Assembly (NCBI RefSeq): GCF_004297405.1
Contig: NZ_SCVC01000042.1
Location: 62,001-126,000 of the forward strand
DNA: 64,000 nucleotides
Direction of reading: 5' to 3'
From: Reyranella sp.
GTDB lineage: Bacteria; Pseudomonadota; Alphaproteobacteria; Reyranellales; Reyranellaceae
The notes below the pieces were generated by a model, which ran no database searches, was not told the origin of the DNA, and saw nothing but the letters and a program-made list of their open reading frames with translations. This document shows, in pieces, positions 1 to 8,547 of this stretch. The position numbers were made by a program, and so were the translations under genes. How positions within the stretch are numbered: position 1 is the stretch's first letter; each line of letters begins with the position of its first letter.

Positions 1-2270
1 CGTTCTTCGATCGCAACGGGCTACTGTTCCTCCCGGTTGAAGAAGTAAGGGCGACGACCGAAGGGCTGCTTCGTTCGCAGTTCTTCCTGGCATCGACTGC
101 CGCCGACCCGTCGTTGCGCGGTGTCTTGGCCTCGCTCACCGCGATTCTCGAAGGTGTGCGGTATGGGCAGGCGAAGCTGGCCGATGTCGAGCCCTTGATG
201 ACGGAACTCGCAACTACCTTCGACAAGGTAATGGCCGGCGAACCTGCCTATTTTTCGTGGCAGACCTTGATGAGCCGCGGCCAGGCGAGACCTCTCCAGA
301 CGCGACGTGTCCTCGTCGTCCAGGCGGTCATGGACTACAGGGCACTCCAACCCGGCGCGGCCGCGAGCGATGCCATTCGAACAACGGCCCGAGAACTTGG
401 CCTCGGTCCAGCCAATGGTGTCAGCGTTCATCTGACCGGGCCAGTCCCTCTCGGGGACGAGGAGTTCGCGTCACTGGCGGAAGATTGGCACCTGGTTACG
501 GCCGCGATGATCGCGGCTCTGCTGGGGATTCTGTGGCTGGCGGTCCGCTCGGCCCGCGTCGTGTTCGCGATCCTCGCGACGACGGTGCTGGGACTGATCA
601 TCACCACGGGCCTGGGGCTGCTGGCGACCGGTCGCTTCAACCTGATATCAGTCGCATTCATCCCGCTCTTTGTCGGACTGGGCATCGATTTTAGCATCCA
701 GCTCAGCGTGCGCTTTCTCGCCGAGCGACGCTTCCATCCCGAGATTCGCGCTGCGCTGGCCGCCGCAGGCCGGGGAGTAGGGTTGCCCTTGGCGCTCGCC
801 GCTGCCGCCATCGGCGTTGGTTTCTTCGCTTTCCTCCCGACCAGCTATATCGGCGTGGCCGAACTCGGCACCATCGCCGGACTTGGCATGGCGGTCGCCT
901 TTGTCCTCAGTATTACGCTCTTGCCGGCGCTGCTCAGCCTTTTCCGCCCCCGAGCCGGCGGCATGGAGGAGGTGGGCTACGCCGCGCTCGCGCCGGTCGA
1001 GGCATTTCTCGGACACAATCGGCGTGTCGTCTTGGCTGTTGGCCTTGTCCTGGCGGTCGTAGCAACGGCGCTGCTTCCGCTTCTGCGTTTTGATTTCAAT
1101 CCCTTGCATCTCAAGAGTCCTACGGTCGAATCCATGGTGACGCTGCGGGATTTGACGTCGGATCCGAGCTGGACGCTCAATACCATTAACGTCCTGGTGC
1201 CATCGCTCGCCGATGCGCAGCCGATGGTGCGCCGGCTCGGCGAGCTCCCGGAAGTTGCGCGGACGGTCACTCTCCAGAGCTTCGTGCCCCAACAGCAGGA
1301 AGAAAAGCTTGCGATCATCCGCGAGACTGCTGGACGTCTGGCTCCGATCCTTGGCGCGAAGCCCGTTTCGCCTCCATCCGACGCGGAACTTGTGCAAAGC
1401 CTCGCGGCGACATCGGCAGCATTGACACAGGCGGTGACGGCAGGCGAGGCGTCGGAGTCCGCCATCCGGGCCGCACGTCGGCTCGCGGATGCGCTGGGGC
1501 GTCTGCGGCAGGCGGCGCCGGAAGTTCGGTCGCGTGCAGCCGCAGTGGTCGTGACGCCTCTCGGTGTCATGCTCGACCGGGTCCGCGCACTCCTGCAAGC
1601 TGGCCCTGTTACTGTCGAATCGCTGCCGGCCGACCTGGTCGCCGACTGGCTAACCAAGGATGGCCGCGCGCGCATCCAGGCCTATCCGCACGCAAATCAG
1701 GAAACGGATGAGGCGCTTTGGCGTTTCGCCCAGGCCGTCCAGAAGATCTCACCTGACGCCACGGGCGTGCCCATCTCGATCCGCGCCGCGGGTGACAGCG
1801 TAGTGACCGCTTTCTTGCAGGCAGGCACGTACTCAGCCATTGCCATAATCGCAATACTACTGATCTCGCTGCGCCGTGTGTGGGACGTCTCGCTCACCAT
1901 GGCGCCTGTTTTCCTGAGCGGGCTGCTAACCTTTGCTACCTGCGCCGTCCTCGATCTGCCGTTGAACTTTGCCAACATCATCGCCCTGCCGTTGCTGTTC
2001 GGGGTTGGCGTCGCCTTCAACATCTACTTCGTGATGGCATGGCGGGCCGGCGAGACTGCGCCGCTGCAGTCGAGCCTGATGCGAGCCGTCGTCTTCAGTG
2101 CACTGACCACCGCCACGGCGTTCGGCGCGCTATGGCTTTCGAGCCATCCGGGCACGGCCAGCATGGGGCGCCTGCTGATGCTTTCGCTCGGTTGGGAGCT
2201 TCTCGTAACTTTGCTGTTCCGCCCCGCGCTGCTTGCGCGTCCGGCTTCGCCGGAAGGTGGGAAGGGCTGA
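1..2270 (+). CDS. hpnN: HpnN-type hopanoid RND/MMPL transporter, 5' end cut by window
   Basis: The reading frame is open from the first bases (codons in phase with base 3), so the gene starts upstream. About 755 residues are visible of a family usually near 860-900. The product is an inner-membrane RND-superfamily protein of the HpnN/MMPL type, which in other bacteria moves hopanoids to the outer membrane. Two clusters of membrane segments flank a long soluble loop. The first contains a sterol-sensing-like stretch with the motif GLGIDFSIQLSVRF, and the second lies near the C-terminus around LLFGVGVAFNIYFVMAW. The stop is two bases before the ATG of the eipB-like gene, so the two are probably co-transcribed. 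A generic MMPL transporter with another lipid substrate cannot be excluded, because no other hpn gene is visible. Confidence 0.85.
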   Translation, partial: FFDRNGLLFLPVEEVRATTEGLLRSQFFLASTAADPSLRGVLASLTAILEGVRYGQAKLADVEPLMTELATTFDKVMAGEPAYFSWQTLMSRGQARPLQTRRVLVVQAVMDYRALQPGAAASDAIRTTARELGLGPANGVSVHLTGPVPLGDEEFASLAEDWHLVTAAMIAALLGILWLAVRSARVVFAILATTVLGLIITTGLGLLATGRFNLISVAFIPLFVGLGIDFSIQLSVRFLAERRFHPEIRAALAAAGRGVGLPLALAAAAIGVGFFAFLPTSYIGVAELGTIAGLGMAVAFVLSITLLPALLSLFRPRAGGMEEVGYAALAPVEAFLGHNRRVVLAVGLVLAVVATALLPLLRFDFNPLHLKSPTVESMVTLRDLTSDPSWTLNTINVLVPSLADAQPMVRRLGELPEVARTVTLQSFVPQQQEEKLAIIRETAGRLAPILGAKPVSPPSDAELVQSLAATSAALTQAVTAGEASESAIRAARRLADALGRLRQAAPEVRSRAAAVVVTPLGVMLDRVRALLQAGPVTVESLPADLVADWLTKDGRARIQAYPHANQETDEALWRFAQAVQKISPDATGVPISIRAAGDSVVTAFLQAGTYSAIAIIAILLISLRRVWDVSLTMAPVFLSGLLTFATCAVLDLPLNFANIIALPLLFGVGVAFNIYFVMAWRAGETAPLQSSLMRAVVFSALTTATAFGALWLSSHPGTASMGRLLMLSLGWELLVTLLFRPALLARPASPEGGKG

Positions 2271-2272
2271 CG

Positions 2273-3064
2273 ATGAAGGCTGCTCGGCCCTTCTTGATCG
2301 TCATCGTCGGGCTTTTGGTCTCGCACGTCGCAAGTGCGCAACCCCAACCACATCGTGCCGAGTACTCGTTGCGTTTGGGTACTGCCGCGAATGCACCTCG
2401 CGTGGGTACGGCAGTTCAAGACCTTACTTCAGATTGCAATGTGTGGCGGATTCAGCGCCGCATCACTTCCGATGTGTCCCTGACTCCTTCTTTCAAGGTC
2501 GATCTCGCCTTCCGGTCCGAGGGTGAAGAAGACGGACAGGGGAAAGGGTTGCGCTACAGCACTTTCCAGTTCCTGAATGGCGCAGAGCATCAAACGAAGG
2601 GTACCCTTCGACGGACTGACGGCGAGATCCAAGGGGAGATTGCGACGCGGGAGGGCACAGAGCCGGTCAGCTTGCCGCCGCTGACGATGCTGCCTGTGGC
2701 TGCGCTAGGACACTTGGTCCACCGCTTGGCCGAAGGCGCCAATTCATTCTCGATGACGTTGTTTGCTGCAGAAGCTGCCGCAGCTTTCCTCGTCGATGTG
2801 GAACAACTGCCGTTGAGCGCGTTACCGCCAGCCCCACCATCCCTGGTGCCACCCACTTCGCCACCGACTGGCCGATCTTGGGGGGTGCTCATGACTGTGA
2901 CCCGCGCCGGCGCGCAGGATGGAAAGCCTTCTCTTTCCATGCGTGCCAGAGTTTTCGAGTCGGGGGTTCTCGATCAGATCGTCGTGGTCGCCGGCCCGGC
3001 AATTATCGCTGCTCATCTTCGTGCTTTGGACATGCACAAGGAGCGCGGATGCAGCGGTGGTTGA
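2273..3064 (+). CDS. eipB: EipB/DUF1849 periplasmic envelope-integrity protein
   Basis: This 263-residue protein has an N-terminal signal peptide (hydrophobic residues 7-20, cleavage after SAQ). It resembles the DUF1849/EipB family, an alphaproteobacterial periplasmic beta-spiral protein linked to cell-envelope integrity in Brucella. Two cysteines, C55 in SDCNVW and C260 near the C-terminus, occupy the places of the conserved EipB disulfide. The chosen start is the ATG two bases after the hpnN stop, preceded by the purine-rich GGGAAGGG. The same frame is open further upstream inside hpnN, but only this start gives a signal peptide. Position after hpnN and before asmA supports an outer-membrane or envelope role. 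Confidence 0.75.
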   Translation: MKAARPFLIVIVGLLVSHVASAQPQPHRAEYSLRLGTAANAPRVGTAVQDLTSDCNVWRIQRRITSDVSLTPSFKVDLAFRSEGEEDGQGKGLRYSTFQFLNGAEHQTKGTLRRTDGEIQGEIATREGTEPVSLPPLTMLPVAALGHLVHRLAEGANSFSMTLFAAEAAAAFLVDVEQLPLSALPPAPPSLVPPTSPPTGRSWGVLMTVTRAGAQDGKPSLSMRARVFESGVLDQIVVVAGPAIIAAHLRALDMHKERGCSGG

Positions 3065-3141
3065 AGCGGTTGGGGCGCAACGGCGAGGCGTGAGTCGAAT
3101 GCTATCTGGCTAAGGCGGCACACACCAATCTCTTTGGCTTT

Positions 3142-3159
3142 GGCGGCAACCACGCCGCC
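3142..3159 (+). terminator. GC hairpin between eipB and asmA
   Basis: Perfect 6-bp arms GGCGGC (3142-3147) and GCCGCC (3154-3159) enclose the loop AACCAC. A T-rich stretch containing GTTTGTCTCGTTT follows. It could be a weak intrinsic terminator. It also lies only about 20 bases before the likely asmA start, so it could instead affect translation initiation. Confidence 0.3.
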
Positions 3160-3179
3160 GTTTGTCTCGTTTCGCTGCA

Positions 3180-5093
3180 ATGAGGCGCATCGCTAAGGCG
3201 TTGGCCTGGTCGGCCGGCATTGTGCTGGGGTTGGCCGTAGTGGCGGCCGGCGCCTTGTATTTTGTTGCGACCTCTCAATGGCTTCGCGACCAGATTGAGG
3301 GGCACGCCAGCGACTATACCGGCCGCAAGACGCGCATCGCGCAGGTCACCTTCGAATGGGGCTCGACGACAAACGTGCGGTTGGACGGCGTCGAGGTCGC
3401 CAATGCCGAATGGGGTAAAGCCCCGCACATGCTGAAGGTCGAGCAGGTCGAATTCGACATCCGCCTTTGGCCCCTTTTGAAGGGTGATCTCGTACTTCCG
3501 CGCCTCGTGCTGCGCAAACCCCAGATCGAGATCGAGGTTGGTGACAAGGAGCAGCTCAATTGGAGCATGGGCGAAACCCCGGTGGCTACGGGAGCTGTCA
3601 AGGCGATCGAGCCGGACAATCGCTACGAGACGCCACTGATCGGCATGCTCGAAATCACCGACGGCATGCTCGGTTACCGCGACCCCAAGCGAAAGCTCGA
3701 GCTCGACGGTACCGTGTCGACGGCCACCGGCAAAGCGGGTGAGCAGGCGCAGGCCGAATTGGAGCTGAAAGGAAAGCTGGAGGGCCAACCGCTTAGCCTG
3801 CGTTTCGTTGGCGGCTCGGCACTGGCGCTGCGCGATACAGAGCAGCCCTATCCGGTCGATCTCGACGTCGTCTTCGGTGCGACCAAGCTCAAAGCCAAGG
3901 GTACGGTGCAGGATCCCTTCCAGTGGACGGGTGCCGATGTCGATCTCACCCTTCAAGGGCCGAACCTCTCTGACATCTACCCACTGCTGGGCATTCCCGG
4001 GCCGCCGACGCCTCCCTACGTTATCAGCGGCAAGCTCGAGCGCGAGCCCGGCCTCTGGAAGTTCGTCAAGTCGAAATGGCGTGTCGGCGAGAGCGACCTC
4101 ACCGGTGAGGTGACGATCGATGAGCGCCGCAAGCCCGAGTTCCTGACCGCAAAGTTGGTCTCACAGAAACTAGTCTTTGAGGATCTGGCACCGCTTGTGG
4201 GCGCGCCGCCGGCTCGCAAGGCCAATGTCTCGGCCAAGCAGGCCCAGACACAGCAACAACTCGAGGCCAAGGGCGACCTCTTCCCCAACATCCCGCTACA
4301 CACCGAGAAGCTGCGGGCCATGAACATGGACGTGACCCTGGACGCCAAACGGGTGGTCGCGCCTCCCTGGCTGCCGGTGCAGGCCCTCGCTTTCCGCGTC
4401 ATGATCCAGGATGGCAAGGCAATGGCGAAGCCGCTTACCATGCGAGTACTGGGAGGCGGTGCGATAGCGGGCGAGTTGACCATCGACGCACGCGCCGACA
4501 ATCCACGGGTTCGCGCCAACCTAGTGCTGACCGACATCGAACTGAAGAATTTCTTCCGCGAGTCGCGCTACTTCGACACCACGCAGGGCAAGGTGCACGG
4601 CCGTGTCGCGCTCGCCGGCAACGGCCGCTCGCTCGCGCAGGTGATGGGCTCAGCCGATGGCCACATGGCTTTTGCCTTTGGCGGTGGTTCGGTCAGTAGC
4701 TTGATGGTGAGCTTGGCCGGCTTGCAGATATTCGACGCACTTGTCCTCTATGTGACGGGCGACAATCGCATCCCGATCAAGTGCGCGGTGGGACGGTTGA
4801 ACTTCCAGAAGGGCATGGTCACCTTCGATCGCACCCTGCTCGATACCCAGAAATCCGTGCTCTACGTCAGGGGGCAGGTTTCGCTGCAGAGCCAGACGGT
4901 GAAAGTCGAAGTAGACGCGGACCCTAAGAGCTTCGACCTACTCGACTTGCATGGCGCGGTCATGGTCGAAGGCAAGCTCCGCGAGCCGCGCATTGCACTG
5001 GGCCGGGTCTTTCCCCTTCCAACGCCGGTCTTCGGCTCAGCAAAGGACGTCCCCTGCGCCGATCTGACTCGGCAGCTTCTCGCTGCGCCATGA
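3180..5093 (+). CDS. AsmA family envelope protein
   Basis: This protein of about 637 residues has one N-terminal membrane anchor (residues about 6-28) followed by a long periplasmic region. That is the layout of AsmA/TamB-like proteins thought to carry phospholipid between membranes. The N-terminal segment WLRDQIEGHASDYTGRK and the C-terminal AsmA_2-like region with repeated beta-strand patterns support the call. ATG at 3180 is chosen. A TTG at 3162 in the same frame would add six residues, and neither has a clear Shine-Dalgarno sequence. Neighbouring hpnN and eipB suggest a shared envelope-lipid theme. Which AsmA paralogue this is cannot be decided from the sequence. Confidence 0.8.
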   Translation: MRRIAKALAWSAGIVLGLAVVAAGALYFVATSQWLRDQIEGHASDYTGRKTRIAQVTFEWGSTTNVRLDGVEVANAEWGKAPHMLKVEQVEFDIRLWPLLKGDLVLPRLVLRKPQIEIEVGDKEQLNWSMGETPVATGAVKAIEPDNRYETPLIGMLEITDGMLGYRDPKRKLELDGTVSTATGKAGEQAQAELELKGKLEGQPLSLRFVGGSALALRDTEQPYPVDLDVVFGATKLKAKGTVQDPFQWTGADVDLTLQGPNLSDIYPLLGIPGPPTPPYVISGKLEREPGLWKFVKSKWRVGESDLTGEVTIDERRKPEFLTAKLVSQKLVFEDLAPLVGAPPARKANVSAKQAQTQQQLEAKGDLFPNIPLHTEKLRAMNMDVTLDAKRVVAPPWLPVQALAFRVMIQDGKAMAKPLTMRVLGGGAIAGELTIDARADNPRVRANLVLTDIELKNFFRESRYFDTTQGKVHGRVALAGNGRSLAQVMGSADGHMAFAFGGGSVSSLMVSLAGLQIFDALVLYVTGDNRIPIKCAVGRLNFQKGMVTFDRTLLDTQKSVLYVRGQVSLQSQTVKVEVDADPKSFDLLDLHGAVMVEGKLREPRIALGRVFPLPTPVFGSAKDVPCADLTRQLLAAP

Positions 5094-5158
5094 CGCAAGG
5101 CTGATCCTGCCGCAGCACAAATCATGCAGCGGTTGTCACGCGTGCGCGTTCTTTGTTC

Positions 5159-5542
5159 ATGAGTGCAGTTTCTTGGCCCGCTTTTCTCCTGTCACATGGC
5201 CACGCTGGTCATCTTGTGGTCGCTGTTGTGACGAGCGTTGGCGCCGACGAGGTGGGCTCGCTGCGTTTGCGCGCCATACGCGATCTCGTCAGTCGGGTCT
5301 TGCGCAGTTACGATCTGGCCGGCGCCTACTTGCTCACCGTGTCGCGAGCCAGTGGCTTCCCAGAGATCCTTTGTGTCTTCGAAGAGACGCAGGACGCAGA
5401 CGTCTTCGCTGTGTCCGTGCACGCTGGGGCGACCGATCGCTATCCTGAATGGGCGACACAACGGACGTTCCGCCTGGATGAGGCGATGGAAGGTGCTCTG
5501 GCGGCCAGCCTCCTGAGCGATGGTGAAATCGACCAGCGTTAG
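5159..5542 (+). CDS. Hypothetical protein, 127 aa
   Basis: I do not recognise this protein. It has 127 residues with no clear signal peptide or membrane segment, apart from a mildly hydrophobic stretch near residues 15-26. The composition looks like a real soluble alpha/beta protein, and the other frames here give arginine-rich shadow translations. A TTG six bases upstream is an alternative start. It sits alone between asmA and the phospholipase D gene, on the same strand as both. No function is proposed. Confidence 0.45.
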   Translation: MSAVSWPAFLLSHGHAGHLVVAVVTSVGADEVGSLRLRAIRDLVSRVLRSYDLAGAYLLTVSRASGFPEILCVFEETQDADVFAVSVHAGATDRYPEWATQRTFRLDEAMEGALAASLLSDGEIDQR

Positions 5543-5594
5543 GAAATCAGCGCCTGGGTAGGGATCGTTGCGCTTGGTTGCGCGTTAGACGAGA

Positions 5595-7721
5595 ATGAAT
5601 TCGGCCATCCTCCAGCCGGGCCGCACGGTATGGCGGATAGAACGTGCCTGTCGAGCTGCCGTCCTGGTTGACGGCGCGGCCTTTTTTGCGGCTGTACGCG
5701 AGGCTTTCCTCAAGGCCCAGCACAGTATCTTCATTGTCGGCTGGGACATCGACAGTCGCACGAAGCTTCAGGGCGACGAGCCGTTGGCCGATGGTCATCC
5801 CGCCAGTCTCGCAGCCTTCCTGGCCGATCTGGTGAAAGCCCGGCCTGATCTGAAGGTTCATCTCCTCCTCTGGGACTACTCCCTGCTTTATGCCCACGAA
5901 CGTGAGCCCTTGCCGCGGCTCTCCCTGCAATGGCAGCTACCCGAGCAGGTCACCCTGTGCCTCGACTCAACTGTTCCTTTCGGCTCTTCGCAGCACCAGA
6001 AGCTCGTGGTGATCGACGATGCATTGGCCTTTTCAGGTGGTCTCGATCTTACTATCCGCCGCTGGGATACCCCGAAGCATGAACTCGACAATGCACGGCG
6101 TGTCGATCCTTCAGGTGAGCCCTATCGGCCGTTCCACGACATCCAAATGATGGTCGACGGCGAGGCGGCGCGTGCGCTGGCGCTGCTGGCGCGGCAACGC
6201 TGGTGTCATGCCAAGGGAGGCGAGCCCGCGATCGAGCCATACGGTGATCCCTGGCCGGACAGCTATCGGCCGGACTTCACCGATATCGGCATCGGCATTG
6301 CCCGCACTCAGCCACGCTACAACGGCGAGGCGGCTGTTCACGAGGTCGAGGCATTATTCCTCGACTCGATCAGCCATGCCGAGCGCTCGATCTATATAGA
6401 AAACCAGTTCGCGACCTCGCCCCGCATTGCCGCGCGCCTGGCGCTTCAGCTCAGGCGGCATCCGGCCCTTGAGGTCGTGATCGTGGCGCCCCGTAGCCAC
6501 GATTCCTTCGTCGAGCGTCGCACCATGCGCAACGGCCGCATCCGTTTCTGGCGCACCGTAAAGGCCGCGGGTGGTGACAGGGTGCGACTGGTCTATCCGT
6601 CGGTGGAGCGGGACGGTCGCTCCACGCATACGATGATCCACTCAAAGATCATGGTGATCGACGACATCTTCCTGCGCGTGGGGTCGGCCAATATGAATAA
6701 CCGATCGATGGGCGCGGACACCGAATGCGATCTCGCCGTGGAGGCAGTGAACGATGATGAGCGCGCGGCCATCGTGCGGATCCGTGATCGGTTGCTGGGC
6801 GAACATTGTGGCGTGCCGTCGGAAGAGGTGACGGCGGTATTGGCTGCTCATGGTTCACTTGTGCGCGCCGTCGACACCTTGTCCGCCGGTGGTCATCGTT
6901 TGCGGCCGATCGAGGACGGCCTCCCGGATCACAGCCTGTTTGCCCGCCTCGCAGAACGGGTCGCCGACCCCGTGAGGCCGCTGCGGCTCGGGCGCCTGGC
7001 TGGCCGCGTCCTGCCGCGTCTGGTCCTGCATGGTGGCCGGGTCTTGCCGCGTGGGCCGGCGCTGAAGCTTGGCCTCGCAGCCGCCTTGGTTGTCGCGCTG
7101 ACACTTGCTTGGCAAATCACTGGCCTGTCTGGCTTGGCCGAGCCTGACCAGGTTGGCGACTTTCTGTCCGCTGCTCGTGGCGCACCGTGGGCCTTTCTAT
7201 TCGTGATCGCGGCATTCCTAGTTGGCGGCGCAGTGGCATTCCCGGTCACTGTCATGATTGTTGCAACGGCTGCCGTGTTTGGTCCGTGGCTCGGCATGCT
7301 CTATGCCACCCTGGGTGCGGCGGCGAGCGCGCTCGTCATGTACGCGCTGGGTGATCGGTTCGGGCAGGAGGCGCTCGCAGGATTGCTGGGGGCACGCTGG
7401 GATAAGCTGCGCGCGCGGCTGCGCCGACGAGGCCTACTGGCGATGGTGGCGCTTCGAGTCGTGCCGATCGCGCCCTTCACCCTGGTAAATCTCGCTGCTG
7501 GCGCAAGTTCTATCCGTCCAGTCGACTTTGTTCTCGGTACCTTGATCGGCATGGGGCCAGGCCTAGTCGCCCTCTGCCTGATGGGCGACCGCATCGTGCG
7601 GGTCTTCACTCATCCCGTTCCCAGCGAGATCGCGCTATTGGCGCTCTGTGTCGCTGCCTGGATTGGCCTGTCTCTTGCCGCGCAGGCCGCCGTGTCACGT
7701 CTCGGAGGCGACGCCCCTTGA
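5595..7721 (+). CDS. Phospholipase D-like / VTT (DedA-type) membrane fusion protein
   Basis: This is a 708-residue two-part protein. The N-terminal 420 residues form a phospholipase D/cardiolipin synthase-like enzyme with two HxKxxxxD motifs: H134-K136-D141 in SSQHQKLVVID and H349-K351-D356 in HSKIMVID. The C-terminal part (about 485-700) is hydrophobic and carries a VTT/SNARE-associated domain (FPVTVMIVATAAVFGPWLG), the fold of DedA proteins and of lipid scramblases such as TMEM41B and VMP1. A phosphatidyl-transferase or hydrolase joined to a lipid-moving membrane domain is therefore likely, probably at the inner membrane. The stop overlaps the start of the next gene in TTGA, so the two are translationally coupled. 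Substrate is unknown. Confidence 0.85.
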   Translation: MNSAILQPGRTVWRIERACRAAVLVDGAAFFAAVREAFLKAQHSIFIVGWDIDSRTKLQGDEPLADGHPASLAAFLADLVKARPDLKVHLLLWDYSLLYAHEREPLPRLSLQWQLPEQVTLCLDSTVPFGSSQHQKLVVIDDALAFSGGLDLTIRRWDTPKHELDNARRVDPSGEPYRPFHDIQMMVDGEAARALALLARQRWCHAKGGEPAIEPYGDPWPDSYRPDFTDIGIGIARTQPRYNGEAAVHEVEALFLDSISHAERSIYIENQFATSPRIAARLALQLRRHPALEVVIVAPRSHDSFVERRTMRNGRIRFWRTVKAAGGDRVRLVYPSVERDGRSTHTMIHSKIMVIDDIFLRVGSANMNNRSMGADTECDLAVEAVNDDERAAIVRIRDRLLGEHCGVPSEEVTAVLAAHGSLVRAVDTLSAGGHRLRPIEDGLPDHSLFARLAERVADPVRPLRLGRLAGRVLPRLVLHGGRVLPRGPALKLGLAAALVVALTLAWQITGLSGLAEPDQVGDFLSAARGAPWAFLFVIAAFLVGGAVAFPVTVMIVATAAVFGPWLGMLYATLGAAASALVMYALGDRFGQEALAGLLGARWDKLRARLRRRGLLAMVALRVVPIAPFTLVNLAAGASSIRPVDFVLGTLIGMGPGLVALCLMGDRIVRVFTHPVPSEIALLALCVAAWIGLSLAAQAAVSRLGGDAP

Positions 7722-8410
7722 GTCGTGTCCGTGTGATGACCTGGAATATCCATGGCGCGCTCGGTCGCAATCCGCGCTTCGACCTCGATCGCGTCCTGGC
7801 CCTGGTGAAGCGCCATGCCCCCGATATCGTGGCTCTGCAGGAGATCGATTCGCGTCGGGTGCGCGAGGCTCACGTCGGCGATCCGTTCGATGTGCTGCAG
7901 GAAACACTGGGTAACCACGGCGTGGGCGCGCGCACGGTGATTACGGCGGATGGCGCCTACGGCCAGGCGCTGATCAGTCGTTGGCCCCTGACCAATACCG
8001 AGATCCACGATCTCTCGTATCCGGAGCGCGAACCGCGGCGCGCGATCTGTAGCGACGTCGCTACTCCTTATGGTCTGCTGCGCGTGATCGCTACGCATCT
8101 GGGTTTGAGCCTGCGCGAGCGCCACAGCCAAGCGGGCGCACTGCTCGGGATGCTGGGTGCATTGGACCGCCCGACAATCGCGCTCGGTGACTTCAATGAC
8201 TGGCTCTGGGCAGGCTCCGTGCGTCGCAGCCTGGCGAGCGTCCTGCCGGGCTGCAGTCGCCACCGCACCTTTCCCTCGTGGCTGCCAATTTTCCAGCTCG
8301 ATCGTGTCTATCTCTCACCGCCGGAAGCCCTGCTAAGCAGTCACACTGATCCCGAGGCGCGTGCGATCTCTGACCACCTTCCGGTCATCGTCGACATCGC
8401 TCTGCCCTAG
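7718..8410 (+). CDS. Endonuclease/exonuclease/phosphatase (EEP) family protein, YbhP-like
   Basis: This 230-residue EEP-fold metal-dependent phosphodiesterase shows the family motifs in order: MTWNIHGALG near the N-terminus, DIVALQEID, LGDFNDW and the C-terminal SDHLPVIVDI. There is no signal peptide. The TTG start at 7718 lies in a TTGA overlap with the phospholipase D-VTT stop and gives MSRVRVMTWNIHG. Escherichia coli ybhP is also an EEP gene beside the cardiolipin synthase gene clsB (ybhO), so the pairing suggests a lipid phosphodiester role rather than DNA repair. That role is inferred from context only. Confidence 0.8.
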   Translation: MSRVRVMTWNIHGALGRNPRFDLDRVLALVKRHAPDIVALQEIDSRRVREAHVGDPFDVLQETLGNHGVGARTVITADGAYGQALISRWPLTNTEIHDLSYPEREPRRAICSDVATPYGLLRVIATHLGLSLRERHSQAGALLGMLGALDRPTIALGDFNDWLWAGSVRRSLASVLPGCSRHRTFPSWLPIFQLDRVYLSPPEALLSSHTDPEARAISDHLPVIVDIALP

Positions 8411-8547
8411 GCGGCGTACCGCTCCGTTTGAGCGTGCTTGTTCCAACCACAGGACTTGGCCCCAATATCTAGTAAGTGCGCTCTGAATGCGGTTGTCGTT
8501 TATGCCACGTCAGGGAACCACTTCACCCGTGGCGTGTTGCTATTTCC

